Source: Lachancea thermotolerans CBS 6340 (Eukaryota > Ascomycota > Saccharomycetes > Saccharomycetales > Saccharomycetaceae). From it: a DNA stretch of 64,000 nucleotides. The stretch lies in the NCBI RefSeq assembly GCF_000142805.1, contig NC_013081.1:558001-622000 (forward strand), in the 5' to 3' direction. The position numbers and the translations under genes are program-made. Below the pieces are notes generated by a model. It was given only the letters and a program-made list of their open reading frames with translations, was not told the DNA's origin and did no database searches. Below are positions 1 through 9,618 of this stretch, piece by piece (position 1 is the first letter of the stretch; every line of letters starts with the position of its first letter).

Positions 1-500
1 CACTCACGGAGCACCGCTACCCGTTGTTCACGCAAACGCTCACAAACGAGCACACTCGCCACTGCTCGCTACCGGGAGGGTAGCCGCGCCTATCCGCAAT
101 CCGTCCCAGTAACCAGTGGTTGTCTCTAAGCTTTTGCGCCCCTCTGTTCAGGCCTGTGTGTCGCGCGGTCAACGGATTCGCGGATGCGTTGCCGCAGCCG
201 TTCCGTTTGATCTGCCGTGCGGTTGCTTATAAATTTTTTTTATAGCTTGATGAGCTCTAGGTAGATAAAAGATGGGATGCATTTAAACATCCGTGAGGTT
301 CATAGACCTGATTTGGCACCATAGGTTGATTCGCTCGAACTTTGTCTTGTCCTAGTTCTATCCTCTACCCTCTCCCGTGACCAGTTTAATTTTTCGGGGC
401 ACTGCGCGAGTCACCAGAGTTTTGTGCAAAGCATTTCCATCGATACCAAAGAACCGACAGCAACACTCGCTCCAGTTTACGTGCCATCTGCTCTCAACGC
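1..500. other. Intergenic, upstream of TPO1
   Basis: No gene seen. A T-rich run followed by TTATAGC near 230-246 could belong to the TPO1 promoter. The gene to the left is outside the window. Confidence 0.5.
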
Positions 501-2345
501 ATGTCCACGTCACTATCCTCATCTAGCTCCTCGGCTTCCTTCACGCACGAGAGGGGCGCGGGCGCCGCCGGCGCTGCGAACCGCGCGTCCTCCGACGACA
601 CTCGTTCCTCCGCGTCAGACCCCACTCTGAACGCCAAGATGCACTCCTTCGATACGGCCGGCAACACCGGCGTTGCTGACAGTGGTGTCATGGCGGACGA
701 CGTACGCAGCGATACTGACGTCCTAAACGAGCGCAAGCGCCACAGCGCGGCCTCGGCCAGCTTCGAACAGGATCTCGAGCGCACCGGTACCAACGCGACC
801 TCCGAGACGCACGCGGCCATTAACCGCCGCGTCAGCCGAATTCTTTCGGGATCCCAGAACGAGGTCGAAAAAGTCAAGGTTGACTACTCACATTGCCCAC
901 CCATGGGCGGCGGCAGGCCGTTCCCACCCACTCTGCCCAGCAGGGAGCCCTACGAAGTTGCCTTCGACGGCCCTGACGACCCCATCCACCCTTACAATTG
1001 GCCCATGCGTAAGCGTGCCTTCCTGTGTCTGCTGCTGGGTCTGAACGCCGTCACTGTCGCCATGGGCTCATCCATCTTCGCGTCCGCAGTCCCTCAAATC
1101 TGTGCGAAATACCACGTCGCGCAGGTTGTGGGCGTGCTCGGAGTTACACTGTACGTCTTCGGCTTTGCAGCCTCGCCTGTTATCTACGCGCCACTCTCTG
1201 AGCTGTATGGCCGTCAAAAGCTTCTTATCATCTCGTCGTTTGGCTTCGTGCTGTTCATGTTTGCAACAGCCACTGCCAAGGACCTCCAAACCATCATGAT
1301 CTGTCGTTTCTTCGCGGGCTTCATCGGCGCCGCGCCGCTCGCTATCGTGCCCGCCTGTTTCTTCGACATGTTTGACAACGAGACCCGTGGTACTGCCGTT
1401 GTGGTCTTCGCCATGGGTGTTTTCATGGGCCCTATCTTAGCTCCCGTTTTTGGCTCCTATATTGTCCAGCACACTACATGGAGATGGACCCAGTACTGCG
1501 TGGGTATGTTCGCCGCCTTGGTGACAATCCTTCTGGCTATTTTCTACGAAGAGACCCACCACCCAACTATTCTTGTCAACAAAGCGCGCCGCATGCGCCA
1601 AATAAGTGGGAACTGGGGTATTCGTGCCGCTCACGAGGACGCTGAACTATCTCTCAAGGAGATCGCCCAGAAAACTGTCACCAGACCTATTTACATGTTA
1701 GTCACGGAACCCATTCTGTTTGCCATCACCTTGTATCACTCCTTCGTGTATGGTATTCTTTACTTGCTGCTAGAAGCCTACCCAATTGTTTTTGTGAAGA
1801 AATACCACTTTTATGTCAACGGCGAACTGCCCTACATCGCTTTGCTGATCGGAATGGGTGTGAACGCTGCTTACAATATTTGGGAAGAAAAATCATATGT
1901 CCGCAAGGTGCGTGAAAACAGTGGCAAGCCGCTGCCCGAAGAGCGTCTGAAGACTATGATTTTGGCTGGTATTGTCTTCCCTATTGGCATTTTGTGGTTC
2001 TGCTGGACTGGCAACTACTCTGACAAGGTTCACTTTATGGTCCCTACCGTGGCTGGTTCATTCATTGGCTTTGGTCTTATCGGCATTTTCCTACCCTGCT
2101 TCAATTACATCATTGATTCTTACTTGTTCTTATCCGCGTCAGCCATCGCCGGTAACACCTTCATGAGATCTTCGTTCGGTGCTGCCTTCCCTCTGTTCGC
2201 GGGTTTCATGTTCAACAATATGGGTGTCAACTGGGCCGGTTTACTGCTTGGCCTCTTCGCCCTTGCCATGGTTCCAGTGCCTATACTGTTCATCAAGTAT
2301 GGTAAGGCCTTGAGACAAAGATCCAAGTTCGCGTTTGTGCTTTAA
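501..2345 (+). CDS. TPO1: Polyamine/drug:H+ antiporter, TPO1 orthologue
   Basis: A 614-residue transporter of the major facilitator superfamily, DHA1 type, which in S. cerevisiae exports polyamines and drugs across the plasma membrane. Residues 1-130 are a Ser/Thr-rich cytosolic tail. A block around residues 128-165 ([20 protein letters not shown]) closely matches Tpo1 as I remember it. About twelve hydrophobic segments follow, with the MFS signature PLSELYGRQ after helix 2, the loop motif [13 protein letters not shown], and [10 protein letters not shown] near the end. The start is an ATG at 501. Its position beside FRA1, ISA1 and HSP104 supports TPO1 over the paralogues TPO2-4. The Tpo1 substrate range is known from S. 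cerevisiae and inferred here. Confidence 0.9.
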   Translation: MSTSLSSSSSSASFTHERGAGAAGAANRASSDDTRSSASDPTLNAKMHSFDTAGNTGVADSGVMADDVRSDTDVLNERKRHSAASASFEQDLERTGTNATSETHAAINRRVSRILSGSQNEVEKVKVDYSHCPPMGGGRPFPPTLPSREPYEVAFDGPDDPIHPYNWPMRKRAFLCLLLGLNAVTVAMGSSIFASAVPQICAKYHVAQVVGVLGVTLYVFGFAASPVIYAPLSELYGRQKLLIISSFGFVLFMFATATAKDLQTIMICRFFAGFIGAAPLAIVPACFFDMFDNETRGTAVVVFAMGVFMGPILAPVFGSYIVQHTTWRWTQYCVGMFAALVTILLAIFYEETHHPTILVNKARRMRQISGNWGIRAAHEDAELSLKEIAQKTVTRPIYMLVTEPILFAITLYHSFVYGILYLLLEAYPIVFVKKYHFYVNGELPYIALLIGMGVNAAYNIWEEKSYVRKVRENSGKPLPEERLKTMILAGIVFPIGILWFCWTGNYSDKVHFMVPTVAGSFIGFGLIGIFLPCFNYIIDSYLFLSASAIAGNTFMRSSFGAAFPLFAGFMFNNMGVNWAGLLLGLFALAMVPVPILFIKYGKALRQRSKFAFVL

Positions 2346-2781
2346 CCACTTCATAATCAGGACCTCGATCCTCCGACCGATTGCGTGATGCACAGCGTTC
2401 TTACAATATAATACCCGACTGTTGTCACAAACATTCACAAAGCTTAAATAATGCATCTTTCAATTCTAAAATCTTTCAAATAATATTTGCCCTCATCGTG
2501 AAGCCATCTTTCTTGTGAGGGGCGGCTTTCCCAATATCAGCGCGCAGCGTTTCCTCGCTTGGCAGCGTATCTCATCAATGCACTGAATCAGATCTGAATC
2601 CCCTTGAGAGCATATCATGCCATTGTCACTGACGGGGTTTTTAAAAACGTGATCAACCTCGAGTTTCTGCACCTAGGAAAAAAAAGTTAGGACTTAGTGG
2701 CAATTTTCCCCCTTGACAAAACCCATCTAGTGCTAAACCCGAATCAAAGTGCCGACTGCAAGCGAGGAGCTCCTGGAAAAA
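2346..2781. other. Intergenic TPO1-FRA1
   Basis: TPO1 3' region and FRA1 promoter, both genes reading rightward. No tRNA or other RNA gene recognised. Confidence 0.5.
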
Positions 2782-4956
2782 ATGAGCACGAGGCAGAATA
2801 CTTTGAATATGAAGAACTCGTTGTCCTCAATGAACACCTTTGGCGGAGCAACTCCAGTTGCGGGTTCTGCTAGGCCATCGAGGCCCTGTGCTAACTGTAC
2901 CTGTTCGCCAGGGCTACTTTCTAGGCAAAATCGCAGGTCGTCCCTGCTTTTGAGGCAAGTTTCGAGCTCAAGGAAAAGGCCCATATTGAGGACCAGCGTG
3001 GCAACCGGCGGCTCGGGTGAATCCATATATTCCTCGGACACGATATGCCAAGTCAAAAATGTAAATACATCTGAAAGGCTGCTGCATCTGAGAAGAAAAA
3101 TGAGCGAGAAGGAAATTTGCTGTTATGTTGTGCCGAGCGAGGACGAACACCAGTCCGAGTACGTGTCTCAGGCTGACCAAAGGAGGTCATTTATATCTGG
3201 TTTCACAGGATCGGCGGGCGTTGCGTGTATCACCAGGGACCTACTAAACTTCAACAACGATAAGCCTGAAGGTAAATCCATTTTGAGCACCGATGGGCGC
3301 TACTTCAACCAGGCCACTCAGGAACTTGATTTTAACTGGACGCTCTTGAGGCAAGGTGAAGACAAGATGACATGGCCCGAATGGTGTGTTTATGAAGCCA
3401 AAGAGATGTCTCTTGCGCTTGGTGGCAAAGAGGCCCGTATAGGAATTGACCCTAAACTGATAAGCTACGACCAGGTTATTCGCTTTCAAAAATTGATAAA
3501 GGACAAAACGGACGGGTCTAAAGCTAAGGTTAGCTTAGTCCCCGTTGTTGAAAATCTCATAGATGCTATCTGGAGCAGATTCGAACCTCTTCCTGTTAGG
3601 GACGCGAACGATTTATTGCTGCTCAATTCACATTTCACTGGCGAAACTTTCAAAGAAAAAAGAGAGCGGTTGATGAATTACTTGAATGAGAAAACTCCAG
3701 GGTGCTCCACGTTTTGCATCGCTGCCCTGGATGAGATTTCTTGGCTGCTCAATTTAAGAGGTTCGGACATTGAGTACAATCCTGTTTTCTACGCCTACCT
3801 CCTTGTGCACAACGAGGAGACAATTCTTTTCACTGATGACCCATATGACGACAAAATTAAAGGTTATTTCGAAGACAATAATATAGCTGTCAAAGCATAT
3901 GAAGATGTTTGGTCTTTCCTTTGTTCAACCGCCACGAAGACCAAAAGCTCCAACGATGTCATGGCTATTGCTTCGGGCTCATCATGGGAGATAGTGCGTA
4001 GCCTGGGAAACGCACCCTACAAGCAAATTCAATCGCCATTAGAGCTTTTGAAAGCTGTAAAAAACGATGTTGAGATTTCAAACGCCCGTGCTGCTCAGGT
4101 CAAGGATGCAGTATGCTTGGTTCAGTATTTTGCTTGGTTAGAGGAGCAGTTAATCTCTAAAGAAGCACTGATTGATGAGTACAAGGCAGCCTGTAAGCTG
4201 GTGGAGATACGCAAAACTCAAAAAAACTTCATGGGCAATTCTTTTGAGACGATATCCTCAACAGGGCCTAATGCTGCTATAATCCACTATGCGCCTCCAG
4301 CAGAAAATTCGGCTATGATAGACCCTTGCCGTATTTATCTTTGCGATAGCGGCTCGCAATTTTTGGAGGGAACAACCGACATTACGAGAACTTTACACTT
4401 CACTAAACCTTCTGACGAAGAGGTCAGGAACTATACACTAGTTCTTAAGGGCAACTTAGCCCTCGAGAGGCTGGTTATCCCACAAGGCACTTCAGGCTAC
4501 AATATAGACGTGATTGCAAGGCAGTTTCTGTGGCAGCACGGGCTAGACTACAGGCACGGGACAGGGCACGGAGTGGGCTCATACTTGAATGTTCATGAGG
4601 GCCCCATTGGGATTGGCTTCAGGCCTCACCTCGGGAACTTCGCCCTGGAAAAGGGTAATATAATAACTAACGAACCCGGTTTCTATAAGGACGGCGAATA
4701 TGGAATTCGGATAGAGAATGACATGCTGGTTCAAAAAGCTGAAGGGCTCAAGTTTGGGGAACACGAGTTTTTGAAGTTTGAGAACATCACCTTGGTGCCA
4801 TACTGCAGAAAACTCATCGACAGGAAACTCTTAACCCACGAGGAAAAGGCGCAAATCAACAGCTACTATAAACGCATATGGCACACCGTTGTGCCTTTCA
4901 TCCAACCTCAAAGTATTTCTTATAAATGGCTCAAGCGTGAGACTGCTCCTTTGTAG
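2782..4956 (+). CDS. FRA1: Cytosolic aminopeptidase P-like protein, FRA1 orthologue
   Basis: A 724-residue M24 (pita-bread) metallopeptidase. In S. cerevisiae, Fra1 works with Fra2 and the glutaredoxins Grx3/4 to pass mitochondrial Fe-S status to Aft1, which represses iron uptake. The N-terminal block RPCANCTCSPGLLSRQNRR is characteristic of Fra1. Two creatinase-like N-terminal domains precede the M24 domain. Its metal ligands are visible as LCDSGSQ, TDITRT, the HGTGHGVG histidines, TNEPGFY and GIRIEND. The frame opens at a GTG at 2749, but the first ATG is 2782, which I use. S. cerevisiae Fra1 is 749 residues. It is a tandem neighbour of TPO1 and ISA1, and ISA1 is itself an Fe-S assembly gene. 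Confidence 0.93.
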   Translation: MSTRQNTLNMKNSLSSMNTFGGATPVAGSARPSRPCANCTCSPGLLSRQNRRSSLLLRQVSSSRKRPILRTSVATGGSGESIYSSDTICQVKNVNTSERLLHLRRKMSEKEICCYVVPSEDEHQSEYVSQADQRRSFISGFTGSAGVACITRDLLNFNNDKPEGKSILSTDGRYFNQATQELDFNWTLLRQGEDKMTWPEWCVYEAKEMSLALGGKEARIGIDPKLISYDQVIRFQKLIKDKTDGSKAKVSLVPVVENLIDAIWSRFEPLPVRDANDLLLLNSHFTGETFKEKRERLMNYLNEKTPGCSTFCIAALDEISWLLNLRGSDIEYNPVFYAYLLVHNEETILFTDDPYDDKIKGYFEDNNIAVKAYEDVWSFLCSTATKTKSSNDVMAIASGSSWEIVRSLGNAPYKQIQSPLELLKAVKNDVEISNARAAQVKDAVCLVQYFAWLEEQLISKEALIDEYKAACKLVEIRKTQKNFMGNSFETISSTGPNAAIIHYAPPAENSAMIDPCRIYLCDSGSQFLEGTTDITRTLHFTKPSDEEVRNYTLVLKGNLALERLVIPQGTSGYNIDVIARQFLWQHGLDYRHGTGHGVGSYLNVHEGPIGIGFRPHLGNFALEKGNIITNEPGFYKDGEYGIRIENDMLVQKAEGLKFGEHEFLKFENITLVPYCRKLIDRKLLTHEEKAQINSYYKRIWHTVVPFIQPQSISYKWLKRETAPL

Positions 4957-5422
4957 ATGCAGCGGCATGCATCATTGTCCAAGAAAGCGATATATATTTA
5001 AACTGTGCAACATAGAGTGCCAGACACGAAAACCGGATATTTTAGAGATTATAATCGATCAAAATAGCAGCTAGAATCGGAGTTCTATTTTGCTGCGTCC
5101 GGGTCTTCAAAAGCCTTAATTTGGGTCTTGCAACTTTCGGCAAGTAACCGGAAAGTGCCAATGCTTGCCGTCGCGGTTAAGAGTTTCCTATGCTGTCAGC
5201 TGTGATTTTCGTATAGAAGAATACCGGTCTCGCACCGATAAGGCGCCCTTAGTAAAGAAAGGCCTTCTAATTGGCCAAATTCTCTAAGTACCTTTATACG
5301 GAAACTGACCTCTTCAATCCCATGGAGTCACCAAAGATCTCGTCGTAGCATTAAAGAGCCGACTAATCATTCTCTAACGCTTCAGACTGTTGATTTGCCG
5401 GGCAGCGAGAAGTTTTGATAGT
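4957..5422. other. Intergenic FRA1-ISA1
   Basis: No gene seen. It holds the FRA1 3' region and the ISA1 promoter. Confidence 0.5.
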
Positions 5423-6226
5423 ATGCGGTTTGCTATGAGCTGCCATGAATCACTTGCAGTGCGCTCCCTGCAAGCATTTCGGCTATTTTCAAGCAGGAGC
5501 ATTCTGTTGAACAGTGCTCCAGCTCAAGCCTCTCACACTGAAAATCACACATACAGGGCCCGAAACGCAAAGAGGTTCCTGCAAACCAACCACCTCCAGC
5601 GAACGCTAGGCAACTCAGGCCCAGAAAGATGGAGTTTTGACTTCAACCAGGAGAAGAAGTCAGCCCCCTTCAAGAAGCCGGCCCTTACCCCTTTGAAGCC
5701 TTTTCACCAGGAATCGAAGGAAAGCACAATACAAACTGCGGCTAGCCCGAATGCGTCCAAGTGGTCCACATATTCTATGCCGTCAAAGGAATCGCTGGCA
5801 AAGCAGCAGGACCAAGCTAAGAGACAAGGACAAGAAATTGAGAAACAGCTAGCATCCGAGCCAAAACCTGTCAAGAAACAGAAGAGAAGACTTAGACCTC
5901 GTAAGGCGTTGATATCCTTGACCCCAAATGCAGTCGACCATCTGAAACTGCTTCTGAACCAGCCAGAGCCTAAACTGATAAGGGTAGGTGTTAAAAACAG
6001 GGGCTGTTCCGGGTTAACATACGACTTGGAGTACATAACAGCGCCCGGAAAGTTCGATGAGGTAGTGGAACAAGATGGAGTAAGAGTAATATTAGACTCA
6101 AAAGCTCTTTTTAGCATAGTAGGGAGTGAGATGGACTGGATCGACGATAGATTGTCTTCGAGATTTGTGTTTAAAAACCCAAATTCCAAAGGGACATGCG
6201 GTTGCGGCGAAAGCTTTATGGTTTGA
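5423..6226 (+). CDS. ISA1: Mitochondrial A-type iron-sulfur assembly protein, ISA1 orthologue
   Basis: A 267-residue A-type [4Fe-4S] assembly factor of the mitochondrial matrix. With Isa2 and Iba57 it matures aconitase-type, biotin synthase and lipoate synthase clusters. The C-terminal ~105 residues form the HesB/IscA domain with the three conserved cysteines: one in GVKNRGCSGLTY and two in the terminal CGCGESF. The first ~150 residues are basic and rich in Ser, Gln and Lys, with an Arg/Ser-rich start (RSLQAFRLFSSRS) that looks like a matrix presequence. The frame opens at a TTG at 5390; the first ATG is 5423, and a second at 5435 is also possible. It sits directly upstream of HSP104, as in S. 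cerevisiae. Confidence 0.93.
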   Translation: MRFAMSCHESLAVRSLQAFRLFSSRSILLNSAPAQASHTENHTYRARNAKRFLQTNHLQRTLGNSGPERWSFDFNQEKKSAPFKKPALTPLKPFHQESKESTIQTAASPNASKWSTYSMPSKESLAKQQDQAKRQGQEIEKQLASEPKPVKKQKRRLRPRKALISLTPNAVDHLKLLLNQPEPKLIRVGVKNRGCSGLTYDLEYITAPGKFDEVVEQDGVRVILDSKALFSIVGSEMDWIDDRLSSRFVFKNPNSKGTCGCGESFMV

Positions 6227-6611
6227 GAGCAAAGTAAGGCACACATAGGGCGTAAAGGTCAGTAACGAGTTATTTATATTTACACCAAAATTATTTATTC
6301 TAATTATTTATTGTTTTTGAAGGAAATTCATGAGTTCAATGGAGGAACAACACCTTAAAGTAGATAAACTCAAATTCCTAAGGCATTAAACAAAACGCCT
6401 TCAGAAAAACACAGTTAATTTGGCTACGTTACATGTAATCGCTACATAGACTTGTTTAGTTGACTTCCTTGCTTTGGAAGCACAATCATTGCGCAATCAT
6501 TACGACTGCCTGAACCTGAGCTCCGCCAGATGTCCTTTTACTTGCAACTAAACAAAGGCCTACAGAATTGCACTGGGGAAAGGGGAGAAGAAAATGAGGC
6601 AAATTTGGTTT

Positions 6612-6635
6612 ATTCCGGAGGTTGGGCTCCGGAAT
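6612..6635. repeat. Inverted repeat in HSP104 promoter
   Basis: ATTCCGGAG, a 6-bp spacer, then CTCCGGAAT: a perfect 9-bp inverted repeat about 260 bp before the ATG. Read as zinc-cluster half sites it is CGG-N10-CCG. It could also form a cruciform. Which factor binds is unknown. Confidence 0.8.
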
Positions 6636-6714
6636 AATCTCGGATCATCCAGAGTTCGATGATACAATAGCCCTTTGTAGATGTTGGTATTTCACGTGAT
6701 CCAATATATTTGCT

Positions 6715-6730
6715 GAATCTAGAATCTTCG
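6715..6730 (+). promoter_or_regulatory. Heat shock element of HSP104
   Basis: Contains AGAATCTTCG, a perfect nGAAnnTTCn Hsf1 dimer site, preceded by a further GAA. It is 165-180 bp upstream of the HSP104 ATG, as expected for Hsf1 control. Confidence 0.75.
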
Positions 6731-6747
6731 GGGTAATTCAGGATGTG

Positions 6748-6752
6748 AGGGG
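6748..6752 (+). promoter_or_regulatory. STRE (Msn2/4 site) of HSP104
   Basis: AGGGG between the heat shock element and the TATA box. Another AGGGG is at 6581-6585. Short motif, supported by position and by known Msn2/4 control of HSP104. Confidence 0.5.
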
Positions 6753-6815
6753 ATAAAGCAAGAATGAACTAGCAATCTGGGGGAAGCGCATCATAAGACG
6801 ATTCAAAGTCCGAGG

Positions 6816-6825
6816 TATATATAAG
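6816..6825 (+). promoter_or_regulatory. TATA box of HSP104
   Basis: TATATATAAG, 70-80 bp before the ATG, the usual spacing for a strong inducible yeast promoter. Confidence 0.65.
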
Positions 6826-6894
6826 ACTGTTGCAATCAGTCAAGACTTCATCCCATTCTCATCCGTAACTAATCAACAACAAGAAACATAAACA

Positions 6895-9618
6895 ATGAAC
6901 GACGAAACTCAATTCACAGAAAGAGCACTGACAATTCTGACGCTGGCCCAAAAACTAGCGCAAGACCATCAGCATGCCCAATTGCAGCCTGTACATATCT
7001 TGGGTGCATTTGTGGAAACACCTGAAGATGGCTCAATTCCATACCTACAAAACTTGATTGAGAAGGCCAGGTACGACTACGATACTTTCCGCAGGACGGT
7101 CAACAAGCATGTCGTAAGGATTCCACAACAAAATCCTGCACCTGCTCAAGTTACACCTAGCTATGCTACAGGCCAAGTACTACAAGAGGCTATGAAAATT
7201 CAAAAGCAGCAAAAAGACTCTTTTGTCGCTCAAGACCATATTCTTTTCGCTCTTTTCAAAGACTCTACTATCCAGCAAATATTCAAAGAAGCACAAGTTG
7301 ATGTTGAAGCTGTAAAGCAACAAGCGCTCGAGTTGAGAGGCAACCAGAAGATTGATTCCCGCGGAGCGGACACGAGTAGCTCCCTCGAATATTTGAGCAA
7401 ATATGCCATCGACATGACAGAGCAAGCAAGGATGGGCAAGCTTGACCCTGTTATTGGCAGAGAAGAAGAAATTAGAAGTACGATCAGAGTACTGGCTAGA
7501 AGGATTAAGTCCAACCCTTGTTTGATCGGTGAGCCTGGTATTGGTAAAACCGCAATTATTGAGGGTGTTGCCCAGCGTATTATTGATGATGACGTTCCCA
7601 GCATATTATTCGGTTCCAAACTGTTTAGCTTGGACCTTGCTGCTCTGACAGCAGGTGCCAAATACAAGGGTGACTACGAAGAAAGATTGAAAGGCGTTCT
7701 CAAGGAGGTCGAAGAGTCCAAAACTTTGATCATCCTGTTTATTGACGAAATTCACATGCTTATGGGCAACGGCAAAGACGACGCAGCCAACATTTTGAAG
7801 CCAGCACTTTCTAGAGGCCATTTGAAGGTTATCGGCGCTACCACTAACAACGAATATAGATCAATTGTGGAGAAGGATGGCGCGTTCGAAAGGCGTTTCC
7901 AGAAGATAGACGTCCAGGAGCCAACGACGAGACAGACTGTGGCCATATTGAGAGGCCTTCAGCAAAAGTACGAGATTCACCATGGTGTGAGAATTCTTGA
8001 CAGCGCTTTGGTTACAGCTTCGCAACTTGCCAAGAGATATCTTCCTTACAGAAGACTTCCTGACTCAGCTCTGGATCTAGTCGACATATCTTGCGCCGGT
8101 GTTGCTGTAGCTAGAGACTCTAAACCAGAAGAGCTTGACTCTAAGGAGCGTGCACTACAACTATTGCAAGTCGAAATAAAGGCTCTTGAAAGAGATGAAG
8201 AGGCTGACCCAACCACCAAGGAAAGGTTGCAACAAGCCAGACAAAGGGAAGCATCTTTGCAAGAAGAACTTGAGCCTTTAAGACAACGCTACAACGAGGA
8301 AAGAAAAGGCCATGAAGAATTAACCAAGGCTAAGAAGAAGTTAGAAGAGCTTGAGAACAAGGCCGCAGATGCTGAACGTCGCTACGACACTGCAACTGCT
8401 GCCGACTTGAGATACTTCGCCATCCCAGATCTGAAGAATCAAATCGAGGTTCTTGAGAACCAAGTTTTGGAAGAAGAAAGCCGTGCCGGATCTGGAGCAA
8501 TGGTCCAGAACGTGGTCGACAGCGACACAATTGCTGAAACGGCCGCTAGATTGACCGGTATCCCAGTGAACAAGCTTACCGAGTCGGAGAACGAGAAACT
8601 CATCCACATGGAAAGAGAGCTTTCTTCGGAGGTGGTCGGCCAGTCTGAGGCTATCAAGGCCGTGTCGAATGCGGTGAGATTGTCGAGGTCCGGTCTGTCC
8701 AACCCAAGACAGCCTGCTTCCTTCCTTTTCCTGGGTCTCTCAGGCTCTGGTAAGACCGAGCTGGCCAAGAGAATCGCCGCGTTTTTGTTCAACGACTCAG
8801 ACGCGATGATCCGTGTGGACTGTTCGGAGTTAAGCGAGAAATACTCCGTTTCCAAGCTGCTGGGTACCACGGCGGGATACGTTGGCTACGAGGAGGGTGG
8901 CTTCCTGACAAACCAGTTGCAGCGCAGACCTTACTCGGTGCTGTTGTTCGACGAGGTCGAGAAGGCTCACCCTGACGTGCTGACCGTGATGCTGCAAATG
9001 CTGGATGACGGTAGACTGACTTCTGGCCAGGGCAAGACCATCGACTGCTCAAACTGTATCATCATCATGACTTCGAACCTTGGTGCAACTTTCATCAGTT
9101 CGCAGTCGGGCTCTCGCATCGAGGAGTCCACCAAGAACCTTGTCATGGGCGCTGTGAAGCAGCACTTCAGACCCGAATTCCTGAACAGAATCTCGAGCAT
9201 AGTGGTGTTCAACAAGCTATCGCCAAAGGCCATCCATAGAATTGTGGATATCCGGCTCAAAGAGATTGAGGACCGGTTCGAGGAGAACGACAAGCACTAC
9301 AAGCTGGACCTCACGCCGGAGGCCAAGAACTACCTGGCCAGAAACGGCTACTCCGAGGACATGGGTGCTCGGCCTTTGAACCGTCTCATTCAGAACGAGA
9401 TCCTGAACCGCATGGCAATGCGTATCCTAAAGGGCCAAATCAAGGACAAAGAAACAGTCAGGGTCGTACTTAAGCACAACGAGAATCCCGACATGGAAGA
9501 GCCGGACCAGTTAGACGTTCTTCCCAACCATCAGAGCTCAGACGCTGATATGGACGTTGACAATGACTGGGACGAAGATCTCGACGACAGCGTGACTGAC
9601 GCCACGCCCCTAGACTAA
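6895..9618 (+). CDS. HSP104: Hsp104 protein disaggregase (ClpB family)
   Basis: A 907-residue hexameric AAA+ disaggregase that pulls proteins out of aggregates with Hsp70/Hsp40 and propagates yeast prions. Clp_N repeats fill residues 1-150. NBD1 has Walker A GEPGIGKT with lysine at 218 and Walker B LFIDEIH. The coiled-coil M domain spans about 410-530. NBD2 has Walker A GLSGSGKT with lysine at 620 and Walker B LLFDEVE. Both Walker lysines fall at the same residue numbers as in S. cerevisiae. The acidic C-terminus contains DEDLDD but ends in ATPLD, so the exact terminal DDLD tail used for TPR-cochaperone binding is not kept. Start ATG at 6895 after an A-rich leader. Confidence 0.98.
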   Translation: MNDETQFTERALTILTLAQKLAQDHQHAQLQPVHILGAFVETPEDGSIPYLQNLIEKARYDYDTFRRTVNKHVVRIPQQNPAPAQVTPSYATGQVLQEAMKIQKQQKDSFVAQDHILFALFKDSTIQQIFKEAQVDVEAVKQQALELRGNQKIDSRGADTSSSLEYLSKYAIDMTEQARMGKLDPVIGREEEIRSTIRVLARRIKSNPCLIGEPGIGKTAIIEGVAQRIIDDDVPSILFGSKLFSLDLAALTAGAKYKGDYEERLKGVLKEVEESKTLIILFIDEIHMLMGNGKDDAANILKPALSRGHLKVIGATTNNEYRSIVEKDGAFERRFQKIDVQEPTTRQTVAILRGLQQKYEIHHGVRILDSALVTASQLAKRYLPYRRLPDSALDLVDISCAGVAVARDSKPEELDSKERALQLLQVEIKALERDEEADPTTKERLQQARQREASLQEELEPLRQRYNEERKGHEELTKAKKKLEELENKAADAERRYDTATAADLRYFAIPDLKNQIEVLENQVLEEESRAGSGAMVQNVVDSDTIAETAARLTGIPVNKLTESENEKLIHMERELSSEVVGQSEAIKAVSNAVRLSRSGLSNPRQPASFLFLGLSGSGKTELAKRIAAFLFNDSDAMIRVDCSELSEKYSVSKLLGTTAGYVGYEEGGFLTNQLQRRPYSVLLFDEVEKAHPDVLTVMLQMLDDGRLTSGQGKTIDCSNCIIIMTSNLGATFISSQSGSRIEESTKNLVMGAVKQHFRPEFLNRISSIVVFNKLSPKAIHRIVDIRLKEIEDRFEENDKHYKLDLTPEAKNYLARNGYSEDMGARPLNRLIQNEILNRMAMRILKGQIKDKETVRVVLKHNENPDMEEPDQLDVLPNHQSSDADMDVDNDWDEDLDDSVTDATPLD

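Larger units (their letters stand above)
6227..6894. other. HSP104 promoter region and ISA1 3' end
   Basis: AT-rich from 6265 to 6330, with a match to the S. cerevisiae origin consensus at 6272-6282 (not tested as an origin). Further right are stress elements listed separately, an E-box CACGTG at 6693-6698 and a TATA box. No other gene seen. Confidence 0.6.

Noticed and set aside
5371-5386. Splice acceptor just before ISA1 (CTCTAAC then TTCAG)
   Set aside because: No GTATGT-like donor upstream in the gap, and the ATG at 5423 already gives a good targeting peptide.
6272-6282. ATTTATATTTA, a match to the S. cerevisiae origin consensus
   Set aside because: The 11-mer is common in AT-rich spacers and origin motifs differ in Lachancea-like yeasts.
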